A DNA stretch of 45,954 nt. Source: Phycisphaerae bacterium. GTDB taxonomy: Bacteria; Planctomycetota; Phycisphaerae; Sedimentisphaerales; Anaerobacaceae. Both the position numbers and the translations under genes were made by a program. The stretch lies in contig JADHXR010000048.1 in assembly GCA_016782865.1 (NCBI GenBank), positions 1 through 45,954 on the forward strand, written 5' to 3'. This document shows positions 24,875-33,583 of this stretch, piece by piece. Every line of letters starts with the position of its first letter. The first letter of the stretch is position 1. The notes beneath the pieces were generated by a model. The model saw only the letters and a list, made by a program, of their open reading frames with translations, searched no databases and was not told the origin of the DNA.

Positions 24875-27800
24875 GTGTGTAAGAGATTGATTTGTCTAAC
24901 GTCATTTGTTGTGGTGCTGGCTCTGGCCGGCAATGCCACGGCTCAGCTCGACCCGGCTTCTGTTACGGATGGTCACGTCTACCTGTTTGATAATGTCGGT
25001 GGCAACTTACCGGATGATTCGGCCAACAGCAATGCGGGCAATCTTATTGGAAGCCCTCAGGTTGTTGATAGCCCCAAAGGCAAGGCGTTACAGTTCAACG
25101 GGACCAGTGATGGCGTTCATCTCCCGGATTCGGCTATGATCGGCAATACAGGTACTCATCAGGATCGTACGGTGATTGCAGTATTCAATTGTGCCGATGT
25201 GACTAAATCGGACAAACAGGTCGTCTTTGAAGAAGGAGGCTACACCCGTGGACTCACCATCTACGTGCATGACGGTCTGGTCTACGGTGCGGGATGGAAC
25301 AAGGGGGGCGATTTTAGCCCGGAATGGAGTCCCGGTGCCTTTATCTCGGCCCCAATCGGCTCCAATGAATGGCATGCGGTTGCCATAGTCCTCCGAGGAG
25401 GTGGTGCAGGCCAGGAGGACGATAAGTTTGAGATGTGGTTGGACGGAGTGCTGATCGGTAAGGGGCCCGGCGGTGAATTGAGGGGGCACTCCAATGACAA
25501 CGCCATCGGTTACGCCAAAGAAAATGTGGTATTTCATGACGGTAATGGGAGTGCCGACGGCCATTACTTCGAGGGCATGGTTGATGAGATTTGGATTCTG
25601 AATGTTGCCCTGACAGAAAGTGAGTTGGGTGGTTTTGCCGGCAAGGTATGGCCTTTCGCTGCCGGCCCGACCCCGGCCGACGGGGAGATCTTTGAGAACA
25701 CGTGGGCGAGCCTTGCCTGGAAGCCCGGAGGTTTCGCTGTCTCGCACGATGTGTATTTCGGAACGAGCTTTGACGATGTCAACAACGGTGCCGAAGGGGC
25801 CTTCGTTGGTAATACGATGTCAACCTTCCAGGTAGTGGGTTTCGCCGGTTTTCCGGTCGCCGAAGGGCTCCAACACGGCACGACGTACTACTGGCGTGTG
25901 GACGAGGTCAACGATGCCGATCCGAACAGCCCCTGGAGGGGTGACGTCTGGAGCTTCATGGTTCCATCGAAGATGGCGTACAATGCCGACCCACCGGACG
26001 GCATGAGATTTGTGGAGCCGGATGTGACGCTGGGTTGGGCAGGCGGTTTCGGTGTGAAACTGCACAACGTCTATTTCGGCGACAACTTCGATGAAGTGAG
26101 CGGTGCCGTCGGTGCTTTGCCGCTGGCGGATCCGTCCTATACCCCGGGAATGCTCGAATTGGACAAGACTTATTACTGGCGTGTCGATGAGTTCGACGGC
26201 ACGGCAACGAACCAGGGTGATGTCTGGAGTTTCACAACCGTGCCGCCCATACCGCCTGCGAGTGATCCGGATCTTGTCGCCTGGTGGAAGCTCGACGAGG
26301 GCATGGGTGCGAGAGCCCTGGACTGGTCGGGGCACGGCAACCACCTCACACTGGTCGACACGACCTGGTCCGAGCCGGGCCGACATGGAGACGCCGCTCT
26401 CGAGATGAAAACCGGCCACGGGGTGATTCAGAACCTCACCTATGCCGACACGGGTTTGACTGAGGTCACTGTATGTGCATGGGTCCGCACAAATACTTGG
26501 GGTGACCAATACATTGTATCCTTCGATCGCGACAGCTACTGGCGTTTGCAGATCAATGGAGACGGTGGCGGAGCCGGCCAGGTCGGCTGGAGCATTATGA
26601 CCAGCTCCGGACAGGTGGACTACGGCAGTATTACGCGAGTTGATGACGACACCTGGCATTACGTTTGCAGCGTGTTTGACAGGGGGCGGCTGACCATTTA
26701 TATCGATGGCCTTGCCGAGCCTTCGGCCACCGGAGGTTCTACCTTCGGGGTCGGCGCTTCACGTCCGGGTATCATTGGTGGCAACTGCGAGGCGGGCGGT
26801 TATAACGGCGGCTCTCCCGTCCAGCATCTCGATGATGTGCGGATCTACACGAAAGCTCTAACGCAGCAGGAGATCCTGCTGGTCATGCGAGGAGATCCGC
26901 TGATGGCCTGGAATGCGATTCCGGCCGACGATACGACCCCGGACGTCGACAATGTAACGCCTCTTAAATGGTCGCCGGGAGAGGGGACATCCAGTCACGA
27001 TGTCTACTTCGGGACCGACAGGGACGCAGTTAAGGCCGCCGACGCATCCGATACGACCGGTATTTATCGAGGCCGTCAGAACGGCACCACCTTTACCCCC
27101 GCCGAAAACCTTGAGTGGGGAACGGGCCCCTACTACTGGCGTGTCGATGAGAACTACACCGGCGGCACCGTCACTATGGGCGCAGTCTGGAACTTCTCCG
27201 TGGCCGACTTCATTCTTGTCGACGACTTCGAGAGTTACACCGACAACGACGCGGAAAACCAGGCGATCTGGCAGACCTGGGTCGACGGCTTCGGCGCTCC
27301 GGCCAACGGCTCGCAGGTCGGCTATGTCCTGCCGCCGTATGCCGAGCCGGGGATTGTCAACAGCGGCGGCCAGTCCATGCCGCTGCTCTACAACAATACC
27401 TCCGGAGTGAGGAATTCCGAGGTTGTGCTGGGATTGACGGCTCCGCGTAACTGGACCAATCATGGCGTCGAGGTATTGTCGCTATGGTTCAGGGGCTATG
27501 CCGAGACTGCGAGCAGCTTCGCAGAGGGACCGGCCGGCTCTTTCACGATGATTACACGTTCCGGAAATGCCTGGGGCACGTCCGACCAGATCAATTACGT
27601 CTACATGCAGTTGACCGGCGCCGGATCGATTTCCATGAAGGTCGAAAGCATTACAAATACCGCCGCCGACGCCAAAGCCGGCGTGATGATTCGTGAGACG
27701 CTTGATCCCGATTCCAAACACGCGTTCACATTCTTCAGACCCGACGGGGGCGTTCGATTCAACCGTCGTCTGAACGTGGGCGATGTTACCGCCAACTCTG

Positions 27801-28354
27801 TTCAGAATGGACTTGCGCTGCCTCACTGGTTGAAGTTGGAGCGCGACGCATCAGGCATGTTCACAGCGTCACATTCGGATGACGGGAATATTTGGGTACC
27901 TGTGCTCGACATGACCAACGGGTCATTCGACACCGTCGGCATGAACAGCTCTGTTTACATAGGCTTTGCGTTAGCGGGCAACAACATCGACGAGGTCTGT
28001 GAGTTCAAGTTCTCCGACGTCCAGGTCACCGGTGCGGTCGCGGGCCAGTGGCAGCAGCAGGATGTCGGCGTACTTGCCAACGCCCCTGAGCCCTTGTACG
28101 TCGCTTTGTCCAACAGCAACGGCACAAGCGGTGTGGTTGTCAACGGCGATGCCAACGCATCGGTGACCGACGTCTGGACCGAGTGGCTCATTGATTTGAG
28201 CGAGTTTGCCAATCAGGGCGTAAACCTGAGCAATGTTGACAAGATCGCCATTGGCTTGGGAGCCACGGGCGATGCCAACGCAACCGGTGGCTCGGGGACG
28301 ATGTTCATCGATGACATCACGCTGCTGAGGCCCGCTCCGGAGCCGCAGCCGTAA
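24875..28354 (+). CDS. LamG array gene D: intact two-LamG / Fn3-like / nested jelly-roll protein
   Basis: 1159 residues from the GTG at 24875, chosen because GAAGGAGGACTGTC precedes it exactly as in the other paralogues and because it yields the same VCKRLICL signal peptide. Order: signal peptide (to about 24); LamG 1 (27-250, nearly the same as gene A); two Fn3-like repeats (262-362, 368-455); LamG 2 (467-672, LVAWWKLDEG to LVMRGDP); one Fn3-like repeat (677-777, PYYWRVDENY); a jelly-roll domain from 777. The jelly-roll is interrupted at about 878-1058 by a domain containing DAKAGVMIRETLDPDSKHAF, a DUF1349/ConA-like pattern, and resumes at PLYVALSNSNG. Tail PAPEPQP. Probably an exported glycan-binding scaffold. 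This is the only intact member of the long architecture here. Confidence 0.8.
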   Translation: MCKRLICLTSFVVVLALAGNATAQLDPASVTDGHVYLFDNVGGNLPDDSANSNAGNLIGSPQVVDSPKGKALQFNGTSDGVHLPDSAMIGNTGTHQDRTVIAVFNCADVTKSDKQVVFEEGGYTRGLTIYVHDGLVYGAGWNKGGDFSPEWSPGAFISAPIGSNEWHAVAIVLRGGGAGQEDDKFEMWLDGVLIGKGPGGELRGHSNDNAIGYAKENVVFHDGNGSADGHYFEGMVDEIWILNVALTESELGGFAGKVWPFAAGPTPADGEIFENTWASLAWKPGGFAVSHDVYFGTSFDDVNNGAEGAFVGNTMSTFQVVGFAGFPVAEGLQHGTTYYWRVDEVNDADPNSPWRGDVWSFMVPSKMAYNADPPDGMRFVEPDVTLGWAGGFGVKLHNVYFGDNFDEVSGAVGALPLADPSYTPGMLELDKTYYWRVDEFDGTATNQGDVWSFTTVPPIPPASDPDLVAWWKLDEGMGARALDWSGHGNHLTLVDTTWSEPGRHGDAALEMKTGHGVIQNLTYADTGLTEVTVCAWVRTNTWGDQYIVSFDRDSYWRLQINGDGGGAGQVGWSIMTSSGQVDYGSITRVDDDTWHYVCSVFDRGRLTIYIDGLAEPSATGGSTFGVGASRPGIIGGNCEAGGYNGGSPVQHLDDVRIYTKALTQQEILLVMRGDPLMAWNAIPADDTTPDVDNVTPLKWSPGEGTSSHDVYFGTDRDAVKAADASDTTGIYRGRQNGTTFTPAENLEWGTGPYYWRVDENYTGGTVTMGAVWNFSVADFILVDDFESYTDNDAENQAIWQTWVDGFGAPANGSQVGYVLPPYAEPGIVNSGGQSMPLLYNNTSGVRNSEVVLGLTAPRNWTNHGVEVLSLWFRGYAETASSFAEGPAGSFTMITRSGNAWGTSDQINYVYMQLTGAGSISMKVESITNTAADAKAGVMIRETLDPDSKHAFTFFRPDGGVRFNRRLNVGDVTANSVQNGLALPHWLKLERDASGMFTASHSDDGNIWVPVLDMTNGSFDTVGMNSSVYIGFALAGNNIDEVCEFKFSDVQVTGAVAGQWQQQDVGVLANAPEPLYVALSNSNGTSGVVVNGDANASVTDVWTEWLIDLSEFANQGVNLSNVDKIAIGLGATGDANATGGSGTMFIDDITLLRPAPEPQP

Positions 28355-28409
28355 GCCGGGATTAGGTCGATAGTCTCAATAGACTGTCGATGCAGATTTG
28401 TACTAGTTC

Positions 28410-28442
28410 GGGGCCTGTGCTGATTAGTTCGGTACAGGCCCC
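28410..28442 (+). terminator. Terminator-like hairpin after gene D
   Basis: GGGGCCTGTGC (28410-28420) pairs with GTACAGGCCCC (28432-28442) around TGATTAGTTCG, followed by GTTTCG. Both this and the gene C copy keep the GGCC-rich stem despite sequence changes. Confidence 0.55.
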
Positions 28443-28477
28443 GTTTCGCTTGCCGAGGCATTATCCGGAGAATTTGC

Positions 28478-28507
28478 TTGACAGAAAGACGGTCAATGTG
28501 GTAAAAA
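28478..28507 (+). promoter_or_regulatory. LamG-cassette promoter 4 (gene E)
   Basis: TTGACA (28478-28483), an 18-base spacer identical to that of gene C, and TAAAAA (28502-28507). Confidence 0.65.
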
Positions 28508-28512
28508 CGAAG

Positions 28513-28634
28513 GTGGTAAAGCTTGCAGCCGCTCACGTGCTGCATTGGATGGCTAAAGGTGGATTTGTGTGGATGACTAAGTCACTGTCGATCAATTCAA
28601 CTTTACTTTTCTTTATTTGTGAAGGAGGACTATT
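28513..28634 (+). promoter_or_regulatory. Conserved leader of LamG gene E
   Basis: Begins AAAGCTTGCAGCCGCTC as in gene C, with TCACTGTCGATC and TTCAACTTTACTTTTC blocks and GAAGGAGGACTATT at the end. It is retained even though the signal peptide of gene E differs from the other four. Confidence 0.5.
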
Positions 28635-30797
28635 ATGAGCAGAAGACTGGCGTATTTCATCTCTTTTGTCTTTGTCTGTGGTCTGCATGCTTCCAATGCC
28701 GCCGGCCAGGACGAACATCTTGTTCTGTACTTGTCGTTCGACGAAGGCAGCGGGACAGTGACCCAGGACAGAAGTGAGACAGGCCTCCAGGCGACGCTTG
28801 AAGGCAGCTATGACTGGACCACCGGCATGTTCGGTCAGGCTGTCGCGTTCACCGACGGACGGGCGGTATTGTCTGAAAGTGATCCTCTGGACCTGCCCCA
28901 AATCACGGTGATGGCGTGGGTCAATCCCGCGTCTATCGTGGCCACGCTTGCGAGCAATCACTGGGAGAATCTCAACTCGATCTACGGCAAGGCGGGGTCG
29001 GCCGGGGATGACTCAGTGGTCCTGTCCTTGACCGGCGACGACGGCATTCACTTCTATGTCGACCAGGGTGCCAATAACAACCTGATAGTGCCGGACGCGG
29101 GAGTCCGGACGGGCGAGTGGCAACACGTCACAGGAACTTATGACGGCACAGTGATGCGGGTTTTTCTCAATGGCGAGCAGGTCGGGGAACTGGCCGTAAC
29201 GGGCGACATCATCGCAAACCCGATCCTGCCGACAGTCGGCGGCCGGTCGGACACTGCCGTATCGTTTGACGGAGCTATTGACGAGGTCAGGGTCTACAAC
29301 CAGGCCCTCACAGCGGACGAGATTCTGTCGTCCATGGCGGGCAGCGAGGGATTACCACTTGCGCGAACGCCCGACCCCCAAGATGGTGCTGTTGTGGAAG
29401 CCACCTGGGCTAATCTCTCCTGGAAAGCGGGGGATTTTGCGGTCTCACACGATCTCTACTTTGGAACCGCCTTCGATGACGTCAACGATGGCGCAGAGGG
29501 GACATTTGCAGGCAACCTGGCCGCGACCTTCCAGGTGGTTGGATTTCCCGGCTTCAGCGCTCCGGATGGTCTGCAACCTGGCACGACCTACTATTGGAGA
29601 GTAGATGAGGTGAATGACGCCAATGCAGCCAGCCCCTGGAAGGGCGACGTCTGGAGTTTCTCGATTCCGCCGAGGACCGCTTATGCTCCCGCCCCGGCTG
29701 ACGGCGCCGAGTCCGTGGCCCTGGATGCAGAGCTCAACTGGGCGGGGGGCTTCGGTGCGAAACTTCATGCCGTCTATTTCAGCGACAATTTCGACGATGT
29801 GAATGCGGCTACCGGGGGTCCTCTTCAGGCAGACCCCTTCTTCATGCCCCCAAGCCCACTTGAATTAGCCAAGACCTACTACTGGCGCGTCGACGAGTTC
29901 GATCCCCCGAATACATACAAAGGCACGGTCTGGAGCTTCAGAACTGAAGGCACCGCGGCCAACCCGGACCCGGCCAAGGGCGCCGTAGGTGTGTCGCCGA
30001 CGCCTATTCTGAAGTGGACTCCGGGAAGTCTTGCCGTTTCGCATGAAGTGTATTTGGGAGCGGATGCAGATGCCGTCAAGAATGCCGGCAAGACTTCGCC
30101 CGAGTACAAGGCAGCAGCGGCACTCGGGGAGGAGATCTATGACGCCGGCAGGCTTGAACTGGAGACGACTTACTACTGGCGCATCGACGAAGTCAACAGC
30201 ACCAACCCCGGCAGTCCGTGGATCGGCAATCTCTGGAGCTTTACGACAGGTGACTTCCTTGTCGTCGATGACTTTGAGTCCTACGATGACGTTGATCCAC
30301 TCCCCGGCCAACCCGGTATCAACAGAATATTCGACAAGTGGATTGACGGCTTCGGAACCTTGACCAACGGTGCTGTGGTCGGCAATCCCCTGCCGCCCTA
30401 TGCCGAGCAGACTATCGTTCACGGTGGCGCCCAGTCAATGAACTATGCTTACGACAACACAAACAAGACTTCCGAAGCTACCTTCACATTGGCATATCCG
30501 CGTGACTGGACCGAAGAAGGCGTTACCAAGCTGTCGCTGTGGTTCCGTGGCGCTTCGGGTAACCCAGCCGACCGGATGTTTGTCGCTCTTGGAAATGCTG
30601 TGGTCTATCATGACGACGCGAGCGCAACGCAGATGCCGGGATGGAACGAGTGGGTCATCGACCTGACGGAGTTTGCGGGTGTTAATCTCATCAATGTCAA
30701 TACTATTACCATTGGCATTGGCACAAAGAATCCCGGCGCGCCGGGACCGGGTGGCACAGGGACGATGCACTTCGACGACATCCGGCTGATTCGGTAG
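28635..30797 (+). CDS. LamG array gene E: exported LamG / Fn3-like x3 / jelly-roll protein
   Basis: 720 residues. The signal peptide (MSRRLAYFISFVFVCGLHAS) is not of the MCKRLICL type. Residues about 28-235 form a LamG domain (LVLYLSFDEGSG ... SFDGAIDEVRVYNQAL). Three Fn3-like repeats follow (about 245-350, 351-447, 448-540), each with TYYWRVDE or TYYWRIDE. The jelly-roll domain (545-720) ends at MHFDDIRLIR without the Pro-rich tail seen in A, C and D. The part from the third repeat to the start of the jelly-roll is almost identical to gene A, 13 kb upstream, pointing to recent recombination or gene conversion. Last gene of the array, followed by a strong terminator at 30890. Likely secreted or surface-bound glycan-binding protein. 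Confidence 0.8.
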   Translation: MSRRLAYFISFVFVCGLHASNAAGQDEHLVLYLSFDEGSGTVTQDRSETGLQATLEGSYDWTTGMFGQAVAFTDGRAVLSESDPLDLPQITVMAWVNPASIVATLASNHWENLNSIYGKAGSAGDDSVVLSLTGDDGIHFYVDQGANNNLIVPDAGVRTGEWQHVTGTYDGTVMRVFLNGEQVGELAVTGDIIANPILPTVGGRSDTAVSFDGAIDEVRVYNQALTADEILSSMAGSEGLPLARTPDPQDGAVVEATWANLSWKAGDFAVSHDLYFGTAFDDVNDGAEGTFAGNLAATFQVVGFPGFSAPDGLQPGTTYYWRVDEVNDANAASPWKGDVWSFSIPPRTAYAPAPADGAESVALDAELNWAGGFGAKLHAVYFSDNFDDVNAATGGPLQADPFFMPPSPLELAKTYYWRVDEFDPPNTYKGTVWSFRTEGTAANPDPAKGAVGVSPTPILKWTPGSLAVSHEVYLGADADAVKNAGKTSPEYKAAAALGEEIYDAGRLELETTYYWRIDEVNSTNPGSPWIGNLWSFTTGDFLVVDDFESYDDVDPLPGQPGINRIFDKWIDGFGTLTNGAVVGNPLPPYAEQTIVHGGAQSMNYAYDNTNKTSEATFTLAYPRDWTEEGVTKLSLWFRGASGNPADRMFVALGNAVVYHDDASATQMPGWNEWVIDLTEFAGVNLINVNTITIGIGTKNPGAPGPGGTGTMHFDDIRLIR

Positions 30798-30889
30798 GTT
30801 TGACGCAATAGTCAAGACTGTGTGCTCCTGCGCAAAGCACCAAACACAAGGGTTACGTTCTGCTTTTTTGTCTCTTGTTTGGCTAGCCC

Positions 30890-30920
30890 AAAGACGGTAC
30901 GATAGTATCGTTCGTCTTTT
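30890..30920. terminator. Strong terminator ending the LamG array
   Basis: AAAGACG (30890-30896) pairs with CGTCTTT (30913-30919) and ACGATA (30899-30904) pairs with TATCGT (30906-30911), a 13-bp stem with a small bulge followed by T. The A-run before and T-run after make it readable from both sides. Confidence 0.65.
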
Positions 30921-30950
30921 CGGTGCTTGAAGAATTCAGGAGGCTAACAG

Positions 30951-31916
30951 ATGGGCAGGCAAATCAATCGCAGAGTGTTTCTTCGAAATGCCGGAGCTGC
31001 TGCCGCCGGACTTGGCGCTGTCTCGGCGTCGGCTCGTCACGGCGTTGCCGATGCCAAACAAACGAAGCGGTGGCGGACCGCCGTGGGGCTAAACGGTTTC
31101 TCGTCGTCGCTAAGATCGTACGGCTACAAGATGGAACTCACTGACGTCTTGAAGCTCATTAAGAATTGCCGATACGACGGCGTCGAGCTGGTCCCCTGGG
31201 GCGGACCCTACCCGGCGACGCCGGCCGAAGGGCGCGACCTCAAGAAACAATACGATGATCTGGGGTTGCAGATTGTGTCTTTGCAGGGAAGGTCGCGGGG
31301 CGGCAGTTGCGGCAGTTCCGACCGCGCCGGGCGTCAGAAGTATCTGTCCGATCTCAAGCGGCAGGTGGATCTGCTCCGATCGTGGGATTGCGAGTTTATC
31401 GGGGTCTGGTCGGGCGGCCGTCCGGGCCCGGGCAGCGAAGAATACTGCAAATGGACCGCCGATACCTGGGCCCGCCTGACCGAGTACGCCGGCGAACGGG
31501 GCATGTACGTGGTGACCGAACCCGAGCCGGTCATGGCGATTCACACCCTCGAACTTCTCCAAAGCGTGGCCGACTCAATCGACTCGGCCAATTTCCGATT
31601 GATTTTCGACCCCAGTCATTCGACATTACTTGGCGGCGGCGATCCGTTCGTCTTCCTGAGACAATTCCGGGGCAAAATCGGGCACGTGCATTTCACCGAC
31701 ACCGACGGCACGTGTCGCGGCCCCAAAGGCACGTCCAAGCACCTGACTCTGGGGGACGGAAAGCTGGATCTGCTCGGATTGCTGCGCGAGCTGAAGAACC
31801 AGGGCTACGACAAGTGGATTATGCTGGACCTGTGGGACATCCCCGACATCTACCGTGCGACCATTGTCGGCAAAGAAAAGCTGGACACCATGCAGGATAT
31901 CCTGTTCCCGGCGTGA
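30951..31916 (+). CDS. Tat-exported sugar phosphate isomerase/epimerase-type TIM barrel
   Basis: 321 residues with AGGAGG upstream. The N-terminus has a Tat motif (NRRVFLRNAGAAAAG) and an Ala-rich hydrophobic stretch, so the folded protein is probably exported with its metal. The rest is an AP-endonuclease-2 / xylose-isomerase-like barrel: GYKMELTDVLKLIKNCRYDG VELVPWG at the start, then EPEPVMAIHTLELL, LIFDPSHSTLLGGGDP, and the metal-binding GHVHFTDTDG, with KLDLLGLLRELKNQGYDKWI near the end. Members epimerise or isomerise sugars and oxidised sugar derivatives; the substrate cannot be told. It heads a likely operon with the esterase remnant (23 bases on) and the Gfo/Idh oxidoreductase (20 bases further), an arrangement common in glycan-degradation loci of planctomycetes. 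Confidence 0.8.
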   Translation: MGRQINRRVFLRNAGAAAAGLGAVSASARHGVADAKQTKRWRTAVGLNGFSSSLRSYGYKMELTDVLKLIKNCRYDGVELVPWGGPYPATPAEGRDLKKQYDDLGLQIVSLQGRSRGGSCGSSDRAGRQKYLSDLKRQVDLLRSWDCEFIGVWSGGRPGPGSEEYCKWTADTWARLTEYAGERGMYVVTEPEPVMAIHTLELLQSVADSIDSANFRLIFDPSHSTLLGGGDPFVFLRQFRGKIGHVHFTDTDGTCRGPKGTSKHLTLGDGKLDLLGLLRELKNQGYDKWIMLDLWDIPDIYRATIVGKEKLDTMQDILFPA

Positions 31917-31939
31917 TCGAAAAAATGGAGGAAAGCAAA

Positions 31940-32233
31940 ATGAAGCAGGCATCAATTATATTCTTGGCGGCGGCTTTCTTGTTTGTGGTCAACGTCGAGC
32001 AGTGTGGCGGCATTCCCCAAGTGCCGGCGGGCTATCAAAAATACAAACCATACTATGTCTTGCAGGCCCAGTACGAAGCCGAGAAGAAACTGGCGCCCGC
32101 CAACATGGTTCCGCTGGTGGATATCGAAAAGCACCCCAACGATGTCCACTTCAACACGGCCGGGCAACTCAAGACCGGAAGACTGTTTGCCGAGGGGTAT
32201 CTGGAGCTTGTGAAAGAGACGGATCAAAAGTGA
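31940..32233 (+). pseudogene. Truncated SGNH (sialate O-acetylesterase-like) remnant with intact signal peptide
   Basis: 97 residues from the ATG at 31940 (GGAGG 9 bases upstream). Residues 1-20 look like a normal signal peptide (IIFLAAAFLFVVN). From about residue 38 the text (YVLQAQYEAEKKLAPANMVP, then VDIEKHPNDVHFNTAGQLKT, then GRLFAEGYLEL) is the C-terminal end of an SGNH/DUF303 carbohydrate esterase: the last helix, the Asp68-x-His70 block and the final helix. The GDS nucleophile block and about 150-200 residues of core are missing, so it cannot be an active esterase alone. An internal deletion has joined the export signal to the tail. It keeps a good ribosome binding site and operon position, so the peptide may still be made. 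Confidence 0.65.
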
Positions 32234-32253
32234 AATTAAGGGAGGTTTAATCG

Positions 32254-33570
32254 ATGTCACGAAACAGAAAAGTCACTCGACGCTGCCTGCTCAAACGCAC
32301 CGCGGCAATCACAACCGGGGCGATAGCATTGCCGTATGTTCTTCCTTCATCGGCCTTGGGCAGAGCCGGGAGCATCGCCCCAGGCGAGCGTATCACGATG
32401 GGTTGCATAGGCGCCGGCAGCCAGGGCACGGGCAACACGAAAGCATTCCTGAACAATCCCGCCGCTCGGATGGTTGCCGTTTGCGACGTCGCCCAGTCCC
32501 GACGGCAGAAGGCCAAGGATCTCATCGACAAGCACTACGGCGACAAAGGGTGTGCCGCGTATAACGACTTTCGCGACATGCTTGCGCGCGAGGACATTGA
32601 TGCGGTGGTGATCGCCACGCAGGACCATTGGCACGCGTTGATCGCCGTCACCGCGGCGCGGGCCGGTAAAGACATGTATTGTGAAAAGCCCTTAGGCGTA
32701 GCGGTGATCGAGGGCCGGGCGATATGCGACGCGGTCAGAAGGTATGGGCGCATTTTACAGACGGGCACCCAGCAGCGGTCGGACCGCAGGTTTCGCTTTG
32801 CATGCGAGCTGGCGATAAACGGCTACGTGGGCAAGATCCACCGGGTCAAAGTTGCTGCTCCGGGGCCCATGTATAAGCGAACGTACAGCAAACCTCCGGC
32901 AGCCGAGCCGATACCGGCGGGATTCGATTACGAGATGTACGTCGGCCCGGCGCCGATGAAACCTTACAACGGCGGCAGATGGGCCTGGCCCGATTGGTAT
33001 CTGATCTGGGATTACTGTGCCGGCTTCATTGTCAACTGGGGCGTCCATCACCTGGACATCGCCAACTGGGGCTGCCCCGCGGTCGGCGCCGAATCCGCCG
33101 AGATTACGTGCACGGGCAGTTATCGCAACGACGGTCTGACCGACAACATCAACGATTGGCAGGCCGAGTTCAATTACTCAAGCGGTTTACACATGACACA
33201 TACGAACACCGATAATCCCAACAAGCAGGGCTGTCGGTTCGAGGGTGACAAGGGCTGGGTCCATGTCAACCGCCAGGGAATCTGGGCCGAGCCGGCTTCT
33301 CTGTTGAAGGTCAAAATAGAACCCAACGAGACAAGCCTGGGCGCTTCAACCAGTCACCACGCCAACTTTCTCGACTGCGTGCGATCCAGACGCGATCCGA
33401 TCGCACCGGTCGAGGCAGGTCATAAAGCGTCTTATCTCGGCCTGCTGGCGGAGATTGCATGCCGATTGCGGCGAAAGCTCAAATGGGACCCGGCAAGGGA
33501 AGAATTTTTCGACGACCGCCAAGCCAACCAGATGTTGAGCCGCCCGATGAGGAGCCCCTGGCATCTGTAA
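32254..33570 (+). CDS. Tat-exported Gfo/Idh/MocA-family oxidoreductase
   Basis: 438 residues with GGGAGG upstream of the ATG. The N-terminus has a Tat signal (TRRCLLKRTAAITTGAIAL), so the enzyme is probably exported with its nucleotide bound. A Rossmann fold follows (GCIGAGSQGTGN at 50-61; AVCDV; EDIDAVVIATQDHWHALI) with the family hallmark Glu-Lys-Pro at 144-146 (YCEKPLG). The C-terminal half has the substrate-domain motif FIVNWGVHHLDIANWG with its catalytic-type His. Family members oxidise or reduce sugars using NAD(P), and exported versions are frequent in planctomycete glycan loci. It is the last gene of the 30951-33570 operon; the partner TIM-barrel enzyme may act on the 3-keto sugar it makes (inference). 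Confidence 0.88.
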   Translation: MSRNRKVTRRCLLKRTAAITTGAIALPYVLPSSALGRAGSIAPGERITMGCIGAGSQGTGNTKAFLNNPAARMVAVCDVAQSRRQKAKDLIDKHYGDKGCAAYNDFRDMLAREDIDAVVIATQDHWHALIAVTAARAGKDMYCEKPLGVAVIEGRAICDAVRRYGRILQTGTQQRSDRRFRFACELAINGYVGKIHRVKVAAPGPMYKRTYSKPPAAEPIPAGFDYEMYVGPAPMKPYNGGRWAWPDWYLIWDYCAGFIVNWGVHHLDIANWGCPAVGAESAEITCTGSYRNDGLTDNINDWQAEFNYSSGLHMTHTNTDNPNKQGCRFEGDKGWVHVNRQGIWAEPASLLKVKIEPNETSLGASTSHHANFLDCVRSRRDPIAPVEAGHKASYLGLLAEIACRLRRKLKWDPAREEFFDDRQANQMLSRPMRSPWHL

Positions 33571-33583
33571 GAACCTCGGTTCT

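Larger units (their letters stand above)
28355..28507 (+). repeat. Inter-gene spacer repeat, copy 2
   Basis: Second copy of the 24596-24748 segment. It differs by scattered substitutions, including a compensating change in the hairpin (GTACAGG opposite CCTGTGC). Confidence 0.75.

Noticed and set aside
15259..30797. Possible CRISPR or satellite repeat
   Set aside because: The recurring words come from Fn3-like and LamG protein repeats with third-position differences, not from short identical repeats with unique spacers.
31307..31939. Long upstream extension of the esterase-remnant frame
   Set aside because: This part is a shadow of the TIM-barrel gene; GGAGG and the signal peptide put the real start at 31940.
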